The notes under the pieces are model-generated. The model was not told the origin of the DNA and made no database searches. It saw only the letters and a list, made by a program, of their open reading frames with translations. The translations under genes were made by a program, and so were the position numbers. Shown piece by piece: positions 25,178-35,108 of a stretch of 64,000 nt of DNA (positions are counted from its first letter, which is position 1; each line of letters begins with the position of its first letter). Source of the DNA: a virus; IMG/VR virus record IMGVR_UViG_3300027917_000038, positions 1-64,000 of that record; one strand, 5' to 3'.

Positions 25178-26913
25178 GTTACATCCAACCCCGCAGTTGT
25201 TAATGTTGCTTTAGATGCTCCAGCAACCATTTCTACTTTACTACTATCAATTGTAAATGTATTTGAACCAACTGTTACTACAACATTTGTTGTTTTTAAC
25301 ACTAATGTATTTTCACCTGTTTTTAGTGTTATTCTGTCATCAGCAGTTAACAAAATCCTATTCGAAGAACCGTATATCGCAATATTATTATCTCCATATT
25401 TCAATCTAATTTTCTCATCATCCGCTTCTACATAAATACCAAAATCTCCAGATTTTAACTCTATATTATTATTAGCATTTATTTTTATTGTGCCATCTGG
25501 TTTCAAATGTAAAAATGGTTTTGTTGTATCTTCACTTGGAATAGACTGTGAATCTGTATCTTCAATCTGTAAATAAGTTTCTCCATCATCCTTAATATAT
25601 AAACACCATCCATTTGGTAATTGAAATCTAAAATCATCTGGGTTTTTAGATGGAATTAAAAATGCTGGACTTCCATTACCCATTACAAAAGGGCCTAACA
25701 CTGATTGTTCTATTCTATCATTAACAGCAAATAAAAGTTGATTAGGATTAGTATGAATATTATTTGTTCTTGGAAAAAATAAACCAGCTCTATCATCAAG
25801 ATATGGAGTTGTTCTTCCAACACGTGGCAATGTGTATACAGGTGTTGTAACATTCATTGGAACATTTCTTGGTGTTTTCTTAGAATATTGAAATGTGCTT
25901 TTTTCTATTGAAACTTCATCAACATATTCATTATCTCCCTCATCTTTAGTTACTCTTCCAATACGAATCTGATTAAATTTAACATCTTTAAAAATATACT
26001 CAACAGCTAATATTCTTTCTTGATTTTCTTCTAAACTATGATAATATGTTTCCTTATCTATTTTTACTGCTGTTGGAACAAAGCATCCTTTAGTTAAATC
26101 TCCATCTACACCTACTATATGTTTTGCCCATACACATCTCATATCTATCTCTTGATCTTCAACTTGTAACAAATAAGACCATAAAACATTAAGAGGACTA
26201 GCAGCAAATGCTATTTTAGCTCCATCTCTATATTTAGAAAAATTATCAACTTGTCTATTAATAAGTTCTTTTGTGGCATTAAAATCTCCATAAGTTGGTA
26301 GGATAGGGCCTATGAAAAGCATTCCATATTTAATAGTCCATTCAAAATTATTTTCATTAGCAACATATTGAATGAAATCTCTTACTGTCCAAGAAGGATC
26401 TAAAGTAAAATTAGGATATTCAAACTTAAAACTTTGTTTTAAAAAATCGCTGTGTTCACAAAAAATAACTGGTATTATACCAGTAACTTCTAAAACATCT
26501 CTTAATAATTGTTCAACATCTCTTGTTTCTTTATAATCTAATGTTCCAATATTAGCATCTATTAATAATGAATCTAATAAAGCATAACCTTCTTGTATAG
26601 CATACACAACTTTCATATCTTTTTCTAAATCATCATAAACACTAATAACCCTATATTTTTCTTTCCAATAACAATCTTTTATATCTCCTCTGAGATATAA
26701 TTTTAATTCTAAGGAATAATTAGAAAAATTATAACTTACTAAATCTTTATGCATATACCAAAGCATAAAATCTGGCATGCCATATAATCCAGAAAATACT
26801 TTTATTTTATCTAAATACCTGCTTCCTGCAGTCTCAAAACTTCCAACAAACGACACTGAATTTTCTTCGTCAAATGGTAAATACATTCTTATTGCCCAAG
26901 CTGAATTGCTCAA
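25174..26913 (-). CDS. Tail hub-spike protein (VgrG / gp27-gp5-like)
   Basis: 579 aa. The N-terminal 300 residues resemble the gp27-like hub (DPSWTVRDFIQYVANENNFEWT is typical); the middle could be an OB-fold; residues about 440-579 are repeating strands (IKINANNNIELKSGD, ITLKTGENTLVLKT) of a triple-stranded beta-helix needle. It would pierce the host envelope during contraction. Followed by the PAAR-like tip gene. Confidence 0.8.
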   Translation of the reverse strand: MSNSAWAIRMYLPFDEENSVSFVGSFETAGSRYLDKIKVFSGLYGMPDFMLWYMHKDLVSYNFSNYSLELKLYLRGDIKDCYWKEKYRVISVYDDLEKDMKVVYAIQEGYALLDSLLIDANIGTLDYKETRDVEQLLRDVLEVTGIIPVIFCEHSDFLKQSFKFEYPNFTLDPSWTVRDFIQYVANENNFEWTIKYGMLFIGPILPTYGDFNATKELINRQVDNFSKYRDGAKIAFAASPLNVLWSYLLQVEDQEIDMRCVWAKHIVGVDGDLTKGCFVPTAVKIDKETYYHSLEENQERILAVEYIFKDVKFNQIRIGRVTKDEGDNEYVDEVSIEKSTFQYSKKTPRNVPMNVTTPVYTLPRVGRTTPYLDDRAGLFFPRTNNIHTNPNQLLFAVNDRIEQSVLGPFVMGNGSPAFLIPSKNPDDFRFQLPNGWCLYIKDDGETYLQIEDTDSQSIPSEDTTKPFLHLKPDGTIKINANNNIELKSGDFGIYVEADDEKIRLKYGDNNIAIYGSSNRILLTADDRITLKTGENTLVLKTTNVVVTVGSNTFTIDSSKVEMVAGASKATLTTAGLDVT

Positions 26914-27929
26914 AAAAATCCCCTCGTTTCTAATATTCCTGGTATTCTTCCTTCTTCTTCTCTATCTACGCCAAAATAATTACGTATAAATTGCGATCCA
27001 AATTGTGATACATTATCCCAATTAAACATTTCATTATAAAGGAGAAGTGTAGTTGTTACTTCTAATGCTCCTTTCATTGCCGCTGTTAAAAGCGGATGTT
27101 CATCTTGAGTAAATTTCTTATAAACTTTAACTTCTGTATCTTGAAATCCTGGTTTATCATCTGGAATATTTATTTTTCCAAATGTATATTGTGGGACTGG
27201 TTCATATTTTCTAAAGAAAATTGTATATTCAACCATCTTTCTGTTTTCTCTATCAAGTCTTTGTCTCCATGAATAAGTTTCAATATACATTGATAAATAA
27301 ACCCTTTGTCTAGTAATTATTGGAAATGTCATGTGGTATTCTTCATACCCTTCATTTTTATTTTTAATACCTGCTTCAAAGCTTTCCCATGGATCTAATC
27401 CAGGTTCTTCAATAGAAGGATTAACTAATGGTGGTTGTTGAGAATTAACCCATTGAGTAGGTGTTGTATTCCAAGCTCCTGCTTCTAATGATTGTGCAAA
27501 AACATCAATAATATTAGCACTTCCCCATAAAAATAATAAATCTAACATATTAAGAAATATGAATCTATTTTCTCCCCAAGCTCTCCCAACTATTCTTAAT
27601 GATTCATCTCCTCCAGTTTGATGAGCTAAAAACACACCACCATTTGCCCTGTATCTGACTTCTCTATCTGAAATACCGTGACTTAATTCAAGAACAGTTC
27701 CTAATGGAATTCCCGCTATTACGCAAGCTGGTTTAATATCATTCAAATTTCCCCAATAATGTTTTGCCATCATATATCCTAAACTTGTGGCATTAACAAA
27801 AGCATTTGATTTTTTAAAACCTAATGCCTGTGTTAAAACTGGGTATAATGCCGCGCCATACGCAAGACCACCGACCCATCCCGGGATATTATATTCCGCT
27901 TTTGGTATTAAATTACTCAAATATTGCAC
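26910..27929 (-). CDS. Baseplate/hub protein, paralogue of the next upstream gene
   Basis: 339 aa. The central part (RANGGVFLAHQTGGDESLRIVG, about 93-114) and the later MTFPIITRQRVYLSMYIETY align with the 447-aa protein encoded just upstream. These blocks resemble hub-adaptor proteins between tail tube and spike in contractile phages. A hydrophobic segment (FIFLNMLDLLFLWGSANII) is embedded in it. The name is by position. Confidence 0.6.
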   Translation of the reverse strand: MQYLSNLIPKAEYNIPGWVGGLAYGAALYPVLTQALGFKKSNAFVNATSLGYMMAKHYWGNLNDIKPACVIAGIPLGTVLELSHGISDREVRYRANGGVFLAHQTGGDESLRIVGRAWGENRFIFLNMLDLLFLWGSANIIDVFAQSLEAGAWNTTPTQWVNSQQPPLVNPSIEEPGLDPWESFEAGIKNKNEGYEEYHMTFPIITRQRVYLSMYIETYSWRQRLDRENRKMVEYTIFFRKYEPVPQYTFGKINIPDDKPGFQDTEVKVYKKFTQDEHPLLTAAMKGALEVTTTLLLYNEMFNWDNVSQFGSQFIRNYFGVDREEEGRIPGILETRGFF

Positions 27930-29256
27930 CTGCTAATGCTAATCCAAATACAAAACCCATATCTACCGCATCCACATCATAATAATTGTCTACTTTCCAA
28001 CTATTTGTATCTATACCTATTGATTCTTTTTTATATTTAAGAAGCCTATAAGTAAAGTTTGCCGAGTAATATAAAACTGCTTGTGTTTTTGTTCTCGTGT
28101 TCGCATAATAAAATGTTGTATGTGAAGCATCTGCAACAAATTCATTAGGTTCTGTATAAGTTCTTAATAATAAATCATAATTAATTACATCTTTTCCTCC
28201 TTCTACTGTTTCTTCAAAGGAGAATGTTTCTATATATGCATTTGGAATTATTTCGTGATTTAAAATAACAGGAAATGTTATATGTTTTTCATAAGAAGGT
28301 TTTTGTGTAATAATTCCTTCTGTGGCTTCTAATTTTCCACCTGAAAATGCCTTATCTCTCATCATTGCTAAAGCTGATTGTGGATTATTAATGTAATTTG
28401 TAATCATTTCAGAATCCCAATCAAGAACTTCCATATATCCTTTGCTCATCAAAGTAAGCATCCATAATATAGAAAGCCACAATAATCTTAATTCACCAGT
28501 TAATTTACCAACTATTCTTACACTATGTTGTCCTCCTCTTTGAAATGCTAAGAAAATACTTCCAACTGCTCTAAATTTTACTATTTTATTTGAATGCGCA
28601 ACTTCTATTTCTTGAACAGAAGTAGGAGAATCTATTCCCATACCTCCTAAAGGAAGAACTGCAAGTAAAACTTCATTATCAGTAAAAAGTCCTAATCCTG
28701 CTCCAACAAAACCCATTGCGCTCCACATTAATGTCATTGCGTTATATAAAACACGCATTGGTGTAGCAAAAACTGTAACTATTTTTTGTTTAATTTCTAA
28801 TAAAGTTGCTTGTGCTTTTCTAAGCACTTTATTAACATTTGCTTTTAATTTTAATGCTAATCCAGCTTCTGAAATGTCTTCTGGACTGTATTTGCTTTCA
28901 AATTTTAATCTTTTATATTTAAGATCAAATTCTGTTTTTTGTTCTATGAAACCATTTACGGCTTCAATTCCACCACTTGTTCTAAACTTTTTAATTAATC
29001 TTAAATAACTTCCTTTAGTAACACCAAAGGTCGTATTTCTCATAAATTCTAAGAAATCTCTTAATGTATTATATCGACTTGTTCTAAAAGGGCCATAATC
29101 AAAATATTGTACCCAACTGCCCCCACCACTTGTTGCGGCTACCCTTTCAACAATTTTATTTGAGATTTCATTTGCTTTTGATAATTTAAAACCTTTAATC
29201 CATAACTTTTCTGCTATTCTTTTCCTAAAATCATCATAACTTAATAAGTTTGGCAT
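27913..29256 (-). CDS. Baseplate/hub protein, larger paralogue
   Basis: 447 aa. Shares with the following gene the block FRAVGSIFLAFQRGGQHSVRIVG (about 228-250) and HITFPVILNHEIIP...YIETFSF. The N-terminus adds some 200 residues with helices and a hydrophobic stretch near 165-205. It follows the tape measure gene with a one-base overlap, where tail-terminus/hub proteins are found. Likely the first ring under the tube. Confidence 0.6.
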   Translation of the reverse strand: MPNLLSYDDFRKRIAEKLWIKGFKLSKANEISNKIVERVAATSGGGSWVQYFDYGPFRTSRYNTLRDFLEFMRNTTFGVTKGSYLRLIKKFRTSGGIEAVNGFIEQKTEFDLKYKRLKFESKYSPEDISEAGLALKLKANVNKVLRKAQATLLEIKQKIVTVFATPMRVLYNAMTLMWSAMGFVGAGLGLFTDNEVLLAVLPLGGMGIDSPTSVQEIEVAHSNKIVKFRAVGSIFLAFQRGGQHSVRIVGKLTGELRLLWLSILWMLTLMSKGYMEVLDWDSEMITNYINNPQSALAMMRDKAFSGGKLEATEGIITQKPSYEKHITFPVILNHEIIPNAYIETFSFEETVEGGKDVINYDLLLRTYTEPNEFVADASHTTFYYANTRTKTQAVLYYSANFTYRLLKYKKESIGIDTNSWKVDNYYDVDAVDMGFVFGLALAGAIFE

Positions 29257-30917
29257 TATTCGGTACCTTTTTTATTTATATCTTTCTTTAAATTTTGTTC
29301 CTCTTGTGTTGGTTCATCTAAAGAAGATTGTATTGAATCTAATTTTCCATCCATTTTATTAAATGTTTTTGTGCTTTGGTTTTGCCAATCCTCGTTTTTA
29401 AATCCCGCTTCTCTAAGATTAATCATTTCTTTAAGTATTTGTTGAAACATAATATCTATTTTTTCACTAGATTCATTAATAACTCTTTGAACAACTTCTC
29501 TTGGTTTCTCCTCTTCTTTAATAACTTTTCCAATAATATCTCTCGCGTCCCATCCTTCCATAGCTCTTAATACTTTTTCGAATATTTGTCTTTCTCCTTC
29601 ACTTTTCTTTAATTCAATTCCTAAAAATTTACCTATATCCATAACTTGAAAAGGAGTCATATCTTGTATTAATCTTCTGAATGTACTTTGTAAGAACATT
29701 TCCACTTTTTCTAATAATAAGGAAGGTGGAGCAACTGCCATTTTTGCGGCAAGTTCTCTGAAAAACCCAGAAATATTTTCAATTGATTGTGTTTCTCCTA
29801 ATGGCAAAACACCTGGTGCTCTCCAAAATCCTTCTACTGTTTCCTCTAAATCATCTACTAAAGATGCAGTAAGAGAAACAAGAAAATTATCCAATTGAGG
29901 TTGTATTAATTCTCTTATATTTTGATCAAGTTTATTTTTGAATCCAACAAGTAATTTTTCTATATATTGTTTTATTGATTCCCTAGTTTCTGTTCTATCT
30001 TGCGGTATTTTATCTAATTTAGTTGCAAATCTCTTCCAAGTATCAGTTGTATCAAAATAATCTTGTAAAAATTTATCAAATTGTTTCATTACATCGTTTC
30101 GCATAACCTCAAAAAGACCCCTCGTTATAATATGTTCACCAGCTAGGTGCTTAGCTTCTCCATCAACAGCCCCATAAACTTTGGCTACATCACTACTTAA
30201 GGTATCAAGTCTTTTTGTAAAAAAAGTATCAAGAAGTTGTGTTATCTCTGTAACTGCCTCATCAATATCAGGCATATCACTTAAAATATCTTTTGTGTTA
30301 TCCAATAATTGTTCAATTTCCTCATTCATTTGTAATTGTTTTTCACGTATTCCATCAAGAACCATACTTGATTGTTCAATAAAATTATTAAGTATTATAA
30401 AATCTTGAGAAATAGTTGACATAACATCCCATACATCTTTAATTTTATCCAAAACTTCTTTTAAAATTTCAGCATTATCCGCATCTTTTAATTCTCTTAT
30501 TTGTTCTACTAAAGCACCGATTATATCATTTTTTGCTTTCGTTATAGATCCAACAACACTTAAACTTAAATAATTTCTTATAGCCGCTGTATCCCCTACA
30601 ATAGTATCAAGAATTTGAAAAATTTGATTTAAAGGATCTGTAAAATCAAGAAGCGCTTCTTGTATAATTTCTTTTACATTTTCTAATAAATTTGGAAATT
30701 TATCAATAAGAGGTTTTAAAGTATTAATTAATTGACCAACCCTTCTGTTAACATCTGTTATTTTATTACTTATTTCTGTTAGTTGTTCTTTTGGAATTTC
30801 AGCTTCTATTTTTCCACCTGCTTGTCTAATCTCTTCCAATCTTTTCCATAATTGTTCAAGATTAGATCCTTCATCTATTTCTAATGAAACCATTAATTTA
30901 TCAATTGGTTGGCTCAT
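29256..30917 (-). CDS. Tape measure protein
   Basis: 553 aa, almost entirely helical with long coiled coils and repeated DIL/NIL heptads. Encoded between the tail chaperone-like gene (4-nt overlap) and the hub genes, the fixed place of tape measure proteins. It sets tail length; by the general rule of about 0.15 nm per residue the tail would be roughly 80 nm, which is inference. Confidence 0.75.
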   Translation of the reverse strand: MSQPIDKLMVSLEIDEGSNLEQLWKRLEEIRQAGGKIEAEIPKEQLTEISNKITDVNRRVGQLINTLKPLIDKFPNLLENVKEIIQEALLDFTDPLNQIFQILDTIVGDTAAIRNYLSLSVVGSITKAKNDIIGALVEQIRELKDADNAEILKEVLDKIKDVWDVMSTISQDFIILNNFIEQSSMVLDGIREKQLQMNEEIEQLLDNTKDILSDMPDIDEAVTEITQLLDTFFTKRLDTLSSDVAKVYGAVDGEAKHLAGEHIITRGLFEVMRNDVMKQFDKFLQDYFDTTDTWKRFATKLDKIPQDRTETRESIKQYIEKLLVGFKNKLDQNIRELIQPQLDNFLVSLTASLVDDLEETVEGFWRAPGVLPLGETQSIENISGFFRELAAKMAVAPPSLLLEKVEMFLQSTFRRLIQDMTPFQVMDIGKFLGIELKKSEGERQIFEKVLRAMEGWDARDIIGKVIKEEEKPREVVQRVINESSEKIDIMFQQILKEMINLREAGFKNEDWQNQSTKTFNKMDGKLDSIQSSLDEPTQEEQNLKKDINKKGTE

Positions 30918-31552
30918 ATTAATCCTCCTAACATTTTTCTTAAATCAACAATATCTCCAGTTTTTGATAATTTCTTTTTAGGAGTTAGCATATTCTTTCT
31001 TGAATAAAGTAAGAAGTCTCTTTGTAATTTTGTCATCTTACTAATTTCAGTAAGAGGAACATTTAACGTGAATATAACATTAGCTAAAATTTCTCCTTCA
31101 TCAGATTTGATAATTTCTTTTATAACTTCTTCTGGCTGATAGGAAAAACCCAAAACTATCTTAGCTATTTCATGTACTTTTCTCATTTTTTTTACAAGAT
31201 GAAATCCTTTTGGTATTCCAGAAACAGTAGTAGAAAATTCTTCATCTTGAAAATCTTTCATTGCGAAAAAAACTATCCAATAATCTACTTCATTGTAATA
31301 CTTTTGTAAAACCGCCAATTTCTGATTGTCTAATTCTATTTCTTCTTTCGGTTTGACCAAACTCAGTTTGAGCTTGACAACTAAGTTTGAAACCTCAGCA
31401 CCAAGAAACTTTAATGTGTTATAAAAACATTCATCTAATTCTACACTAGAAATTGGTCGGAGAGGTAATGATTCTCCAAAATAATCATATTGATATACTT
31501 CAGTAGTTCCTAAAGATATGTGTTTAATCATACCTTTCACTTCTCTGGCCAA
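30914..31552 (-). CDS. Tail assembly chaperone-like protein
   Basis: 212 aa, acidic and helical, located between tube and tape measure genes where tail assembly chaperones lie. ATG 31531 (MIKHISLG) is a second start choice. No separate frameshifted partner ORF is visible before the tape measure gene, unlike many phages. Confidence 0.6.
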   Translation of the reverse strand: MAREVKGMIKHISLGTTEVYQYDYFGESLPLRPISSVELDECFYNTLKFLGAEVSNLVVKLKLSLVKPKEEIELDNQKLAVLQKYYNEVDYWIVFFAMKDFQDEEFSTTVSGIPKGFHLVKKMRKVHEIAKIVLGFSYQPEEVIKEIIKSDEGEILANVIFTLNVPLTEISKMTKLQRDFLLYSRKNMLTPKKKLSKTGDIVDLRKMLGGLI

Positions 31553-32094
31553 TCAGTTTCGTACGTTCCATCGCCTTCAATCATGGCATCAAAATCTTCT
31601 GTTTCTTTTATGTAGTGTCTTAAAGCCATGCACTCAAATTCACGAAGGGGCATTTCTGCTTGAGCATAGTTTGTTCTTTCGGTTGTTACTCTACAACCTA
31701 AAAATTCCTCATAACCATCAATCCAAATACCTTCATGTGGATTATCTTCTAATGTAATATCACTAACATCGCTTGCAAGATTTAATTGAATATCGAAAGG
31801 AATTTTAGAAGCGGCAAGGCGTCTCATTTTCTCAAAATTGTCTCCAGATTCTTTTGTAAATACTGAAAGACGAATATCTGGAATACCATCTTGATATCCT
31901 TGATTATATTGTTCTAATGAACTAATTCTGGCTAATGGTCTTGTTATTGTTATAGAACTTCTATCAACACCAAATAACTCAAAACTATCAGATTCAACAG
32001 TTCCAGGGGAAAACAATCGAGATGGATACGTAACTAACCATATTAATTTAACATCCCATGTTTTATAATTTCTGCTTAAACTAGGTTCTGACAT
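31537..32094 (-). CDS. Tail tube protein
   Basis: 185 aa, beta-rich, directly after the sheath gene as in most contractile-tailed viruses (gp19/FII-like). Contains KTWDVKLIWLVTYPSRL and the long strand-loop FKDxxx-like middle. It would stack as hexamers inside the sheath. Assigned from order, size and fold-like composition. Confidence 0.7.
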   Translation of the reverse strand: MSEPSLSRNYKTWDVKLIWLVTYPSRLFSPGTVESDSFELFGVDRSSITITRPLARISSLEQYNQGYQDGIPDIRLSVFTKESGDNFEKMRRLAASKIPFDIQLNLASDVSDITLEDNPHEGIWIDGYEEFLGCRVTTERTNYAQAEMPLREFECMALRHYIKETEDFDAMIEGDGTYETDWPEK

Positions 32095-32096
32095 TT

Positions 32097-33536
32097 TTAC
32101 GCCTCGTTTCTAATTCCTGTAATTATAATTTTTTCTAACGAACTATACCAATAAAATCCAATCTCAATTGAAGGAATTGTTCTTGTTGCCCTTGCTGATT
32201 GTCCAGCCGTTGTGTTATTTTTCAAATCATCTTCCACTGGAATTTTGATATATGCTAATCCATCATGAATTCCTTGGTCTTGTAATGTTTTGAAAATACC
32301 TGCAATTTTATTTCTAACTAATTGCATACCTTTGTAGGACATATCAACTTCTCTTGAAGCTAAAAGCTCCCACAATCCATTCACAAGATTTTGACTTATG
32401 ATATATTTACATCTTACATAATTAATTCTTGAAGAGTATCCAGTTCCAAGAGTAAAACCATGTGTTATAAGATAAGGTTCACCACTTAATTCCCTTCTTT
32501 TCATGACGGTTATTACTTGACCATCATTAAAGTAGCTCCTATCTACTAAAGGCATTTCCTCTTGAATACCCATGTGTGGTACTGCGAATGACATTGTTTT
32601 ATGTGGATGTGTTCCAGCTGTCATGCCCATTAATCCTGCCGCCATATCATGGTTTGAAGAACTTGGTTTAATATCCATAACAGAAACATCTTCTCTTTGT
32701 CCTATAAAATTCTTTATATTTTCCCAATTTACAGACATTCCACTTGCGGTTTCGCCTCTATCAGCATCACCTGGAGTAGCCCAGAAAAATAATACGTTTT
32801 TACCTGCGATTGTATTAGTAAAACGCATTAAATCCTCAGCTTGGCTTCCAAAATGACTATCACCAGCAGAATAATTATCCTTGCTTGGAGTATTGTCATA
32901 AGCTGCCGCCATCATGTTGATATTGTAATCATCAATAACTTCACTCAGTTTTGACATTACATTACCAATCTTAAATGACACTGTGATTTTAGAACCACTT
33001 CTTGGAGGATTATCTATTTCATTTCCAGAAAGTCCATTAAGAAAATTCAATCTGCCAGTCCAATTTGATAATCCATCAGTTTCTACTGTAAATGCAACTC
33101 CAGTTGCTCCACCAGCTGTATTAATAAAGTATCCAGTTGCTTCTGCACTTGGATAATATCTAACTTCTTCTTGACCAGCTGGATAAAATCCTAATGGAGG
33201 TTTTATAGGAGTTTCATAAATATAATCTGTAACTTTTAACATTGGAGTATTTTGATAAATATCAACAGAACCGCTAACCAATGCCAAAACATACAAAGTT
33301 CCGCCAGGTGTTGGACTAGCTGAGAAAAATCGGGAAGTTGATTTATAGGCTCGTGTAGAACTGGTAAAACCAGCTGCTCCTAAAACAGAACTCCAATTAT
33401 CGGCTGTTACTGCGTAAACAGTTGATTGAGATAAACTAGCGTCGCTCCCTTTCACTACTAACAAACAATTGTCCCATGGGACTGCCGCGGCCGCTGGGGT
33501 CTCAGCATCCCAAATTATGGTTAAGTATTCACCCAC
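32097..33536 (-). CDS. Contractile tail sheath protein
   Basis: 479 aa. N-terminal Ala-rich insertion-domain style start, a variable middle, then the conserved C-terminal sheath part: GFTLGTGYSSRINYVRCKYI, and ELLASREVDMSYKGMQLVRN with the terminal strand SLEKIIITGIRN. These match gpFI/gp18-type sheaths. Establishes myovirus morphology. Confidence 0.85.
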   Translation of the reverse strand: MGEYLTIIWDAETPAAAAVPWDNCLLVVKGSDASLSQSTVYAVTADNWSSVLGAAGFTSSTRAYKSTSRFFSASPTPGGTLYVLALVSGSVDIYQNTPMLKVTDYIYETPIKPPLGFYPAGQEEVRYYPSAEATGYFINTAGGATGVAFTVETDGLSNWTGRLNFLNGLSGNEIDNPPRSGSKITVSFKIGNVMSKLSEVIDDYNINMMAAAYDNTPSKDNYSAGDSHFGSQAEDLMRFTNTIAGKNVLFFWATPGDADRGETASGMSVNWENIKNFIGQREDVSVMDIKPSSSNHDMAAGLMGMTAGTHPHKTMSFAVPHMGIQEEMPLVDRSYFNDGQVITVMKRRELSGEPYLITHGFTLGTGYSSRINYVRCKYIISQNLVNGLWELLASREVDMSYKGMQLVRNKIAGIFKTLQDQGIHDGLAYIKIPVEDDLKNNTTAGQSARATRTIPSIEIGFYWYSSLEKIIITGIRNEA

Positions 33537-33545
33537 TATAAATCA

Positions 33546-34142
33546 CTAACTTGTGTTTATTCTAATATTATTTTTATCATTCATAATTATATAAGCTTGT
33601 TCAGCTCTTACTTCACCTTCTTCTCCTGATGGCAATTCTCTATACCATCGTACATCAGTTCTTAAATAAAAATCAAGTTCAAATTCATGAACTCGTGTTG
33701 CTACATCCTCGTAATAAATTGTTAAATCTTTGATAGGTATCTCAATTCTCCTATCAATAGAAGCATCATATTTGTATAAAATATCATTCCACCATGCTAA
33801 CACATCATTTCTTATTTCATTGATAGCAAAAAAGGCAAAATCTCTGCCTCTAATGGCGTCATTATTATGGTATTTATTAGCATAAACTGAAATATTAACA
33901 AATTCTAATTCACAAAATGCATATTCATATCTCCTATCATCTATTCTTCCAACTATATCTGACATAGATCCAAACAATTTTTGTGATGTTTGTATAAAAT
34001 CTACTGAAATATAAGGAAGATTTCTTTCATGTGCCTCTCCAGCTCTCCATACCTCAATCTGAGGATCCCAACCATTATACGTAAAGTCTAATGATTGTAT
34101 TCTTTCAATTAATTCATTCTTTCCAGCTTCAGGAAGTGTCAA
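33546..34142 (-). CDS. Tail completion / neck protein
   Basis: 198 aa, mixed alpha/beta, between the head-closure gene and the sheath: the place of tail terminator or tail completion proteins. No motif beyond position and size. Confidence 0.6.
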   Translation of the reverse strand: MTLPEAGKNELIERIQSLDFTYNGWDPQIEVWRAGEAHERNLPYISVDFIQTSQKLFGSMSDIVGRIDDRRYEYAFCELEFVNISVYANKYHNNDAIRGRDFAFFAINEIRNDVLAWWNDILYKYDASIDRRIEIPIKDLTIYYEDVATRVHEFELDFYLRTDVRWYRELPSGEEGEVRAEQAYIIMNDKNNIRINTS

Positions 34143-34488
34143 GTAATCTTCTCATCTCTATTTCTGCATTTTTGAATTTTTTCTTGCTTCTAACATCTAT
34201 AATTCCCACAACACGATATTCGAGACCATTCCAAATCACTCTGGTTTTACCCGGAATCATATCAACCTTTTCCATCTCATCGCTTCTTACTTGTGCGAAA
34301 AGTCTTTCATAAGAATATTGCCCTTCTTTTCTTGGTTCTCTGTGAATTGTTTCATCTGGAAGAATAAGCATTTTTAATGTGGTATCAGTTGTTTTTCCAA
34401 TAACTGCTATTCCTCCGCTTGCTCTTGAAGGTGTTTGTTCGTTTCTGACTGTTACATTTTCTTCAAATTGTTTTTGGGTTTTCCACAT
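34129..34488 (-). CDS. Head-closure (stopper) protein
   Basis: 119 aa, beta-barrel-like: TTLKMLILPDETIHR, then DMIPGKTRVIWNGLEYRVVG, as in SPP1 gp16-type stoppers that carry the phrase around a W-x-G-x-x-Y-x-V-x-x-I. Follows the connector gene by a one-base overlap. Confidence 0.7.
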   Translation of the reverse strand: MWKTQKQFEENVTVRNEQTPSRASGGIAVIGKTTDTTLKMLILPDETIHREPRKEGQYSYERLFAQVRSDEMEKVDMIPGKTRVIWNGLEYRVVGIIDVRSKKKFKNAEIEMRRLLDTS

Positions 34489-35099
34489 TACAATGGCCCC
34501 TCATCATAATAATAATCATATTCGTACCAATCTTCGTAACCAGTAACACCTGCCGAATGTGAACTCATTTCATCAGCAATTTTCTTATAATCATGTTTTA
34601 AATTCCATCCCCAACCTCGTGATGTGTCGTCTCGTGTGACTCTGGGAATTGGATATGGACTGCCGTACTCATTAAAAAAATCATCACGGCAATAAGCCTC
34701 TACATAAGCGTAAGCCATCATTCTATATGTTTCATGAGGAAGTAAACCTTTAAACGGATCACTAGCTCCCGTGGCAAAGAAAAACATAGGTTGCCATCTC
34801 TGATATGCGTATGTTGTTCTATTTAATTTTTCTAAAGCAACATCGCCAGTAGACCAAGATAAATCTCCAGAATAACAAAGCAATTCTAAAGACATACAAA
34901 CAGCGGCAGACCAAAGCAAATTGAATCTATCCGTTATGTTTGTTGGTCTCATTCCATGCTCTATTATCCAAGCATCTATTTTGGCATTGACAATCTTCAG
35001 TAATCTATCATCCACTTTGTCCTCATCAAAATCCTCATTAAACATTTGAATAAAGTAAATTATGTCATCCTTTGAGGCATACTTTTCGACCGTTGACAT
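34488..35099 (-). CDS. Head-tail connector/adaptor protein
   Basis: 203 aa, mostly helical (DDIIYFIQMFNEDFDED; ITDRFNLLWSAAVCMSLELL), immediately after the major capsid protein: the adaptor (SPP1 gp15 / HK97 gp6-like) position. Tyr- and Asp-rich C-terminus. Confidence 0.65.
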   Translation of the reverse strand: MSTVEKYASKDDIIYFIQMFNEDFDEDKVDDRLLKIVNAKIDAWIIEHGMRPTNITDRFNLLWSAAVCMSLELLCYSGDLSWSTGDVALEKLNRTTYAYQRWQPMFFFATGASDPFKGLLPHETYRMMAYAYVEAYCRDDFFNEYGSPYPIPRVTRDDTSRGWGWNLKHDYKKIADEMSSHSAGVTGYEDWYEYDYYYDEGPL

Positions 35100-35108
35100 T
35101 TATACCAT

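Noticed and set aside
24903-25214. 103-aa frame antisense to the PAAR-like gene
   Set aside because: The minus-strand frame has gene context and a fitting fold; the antisense frame has none.
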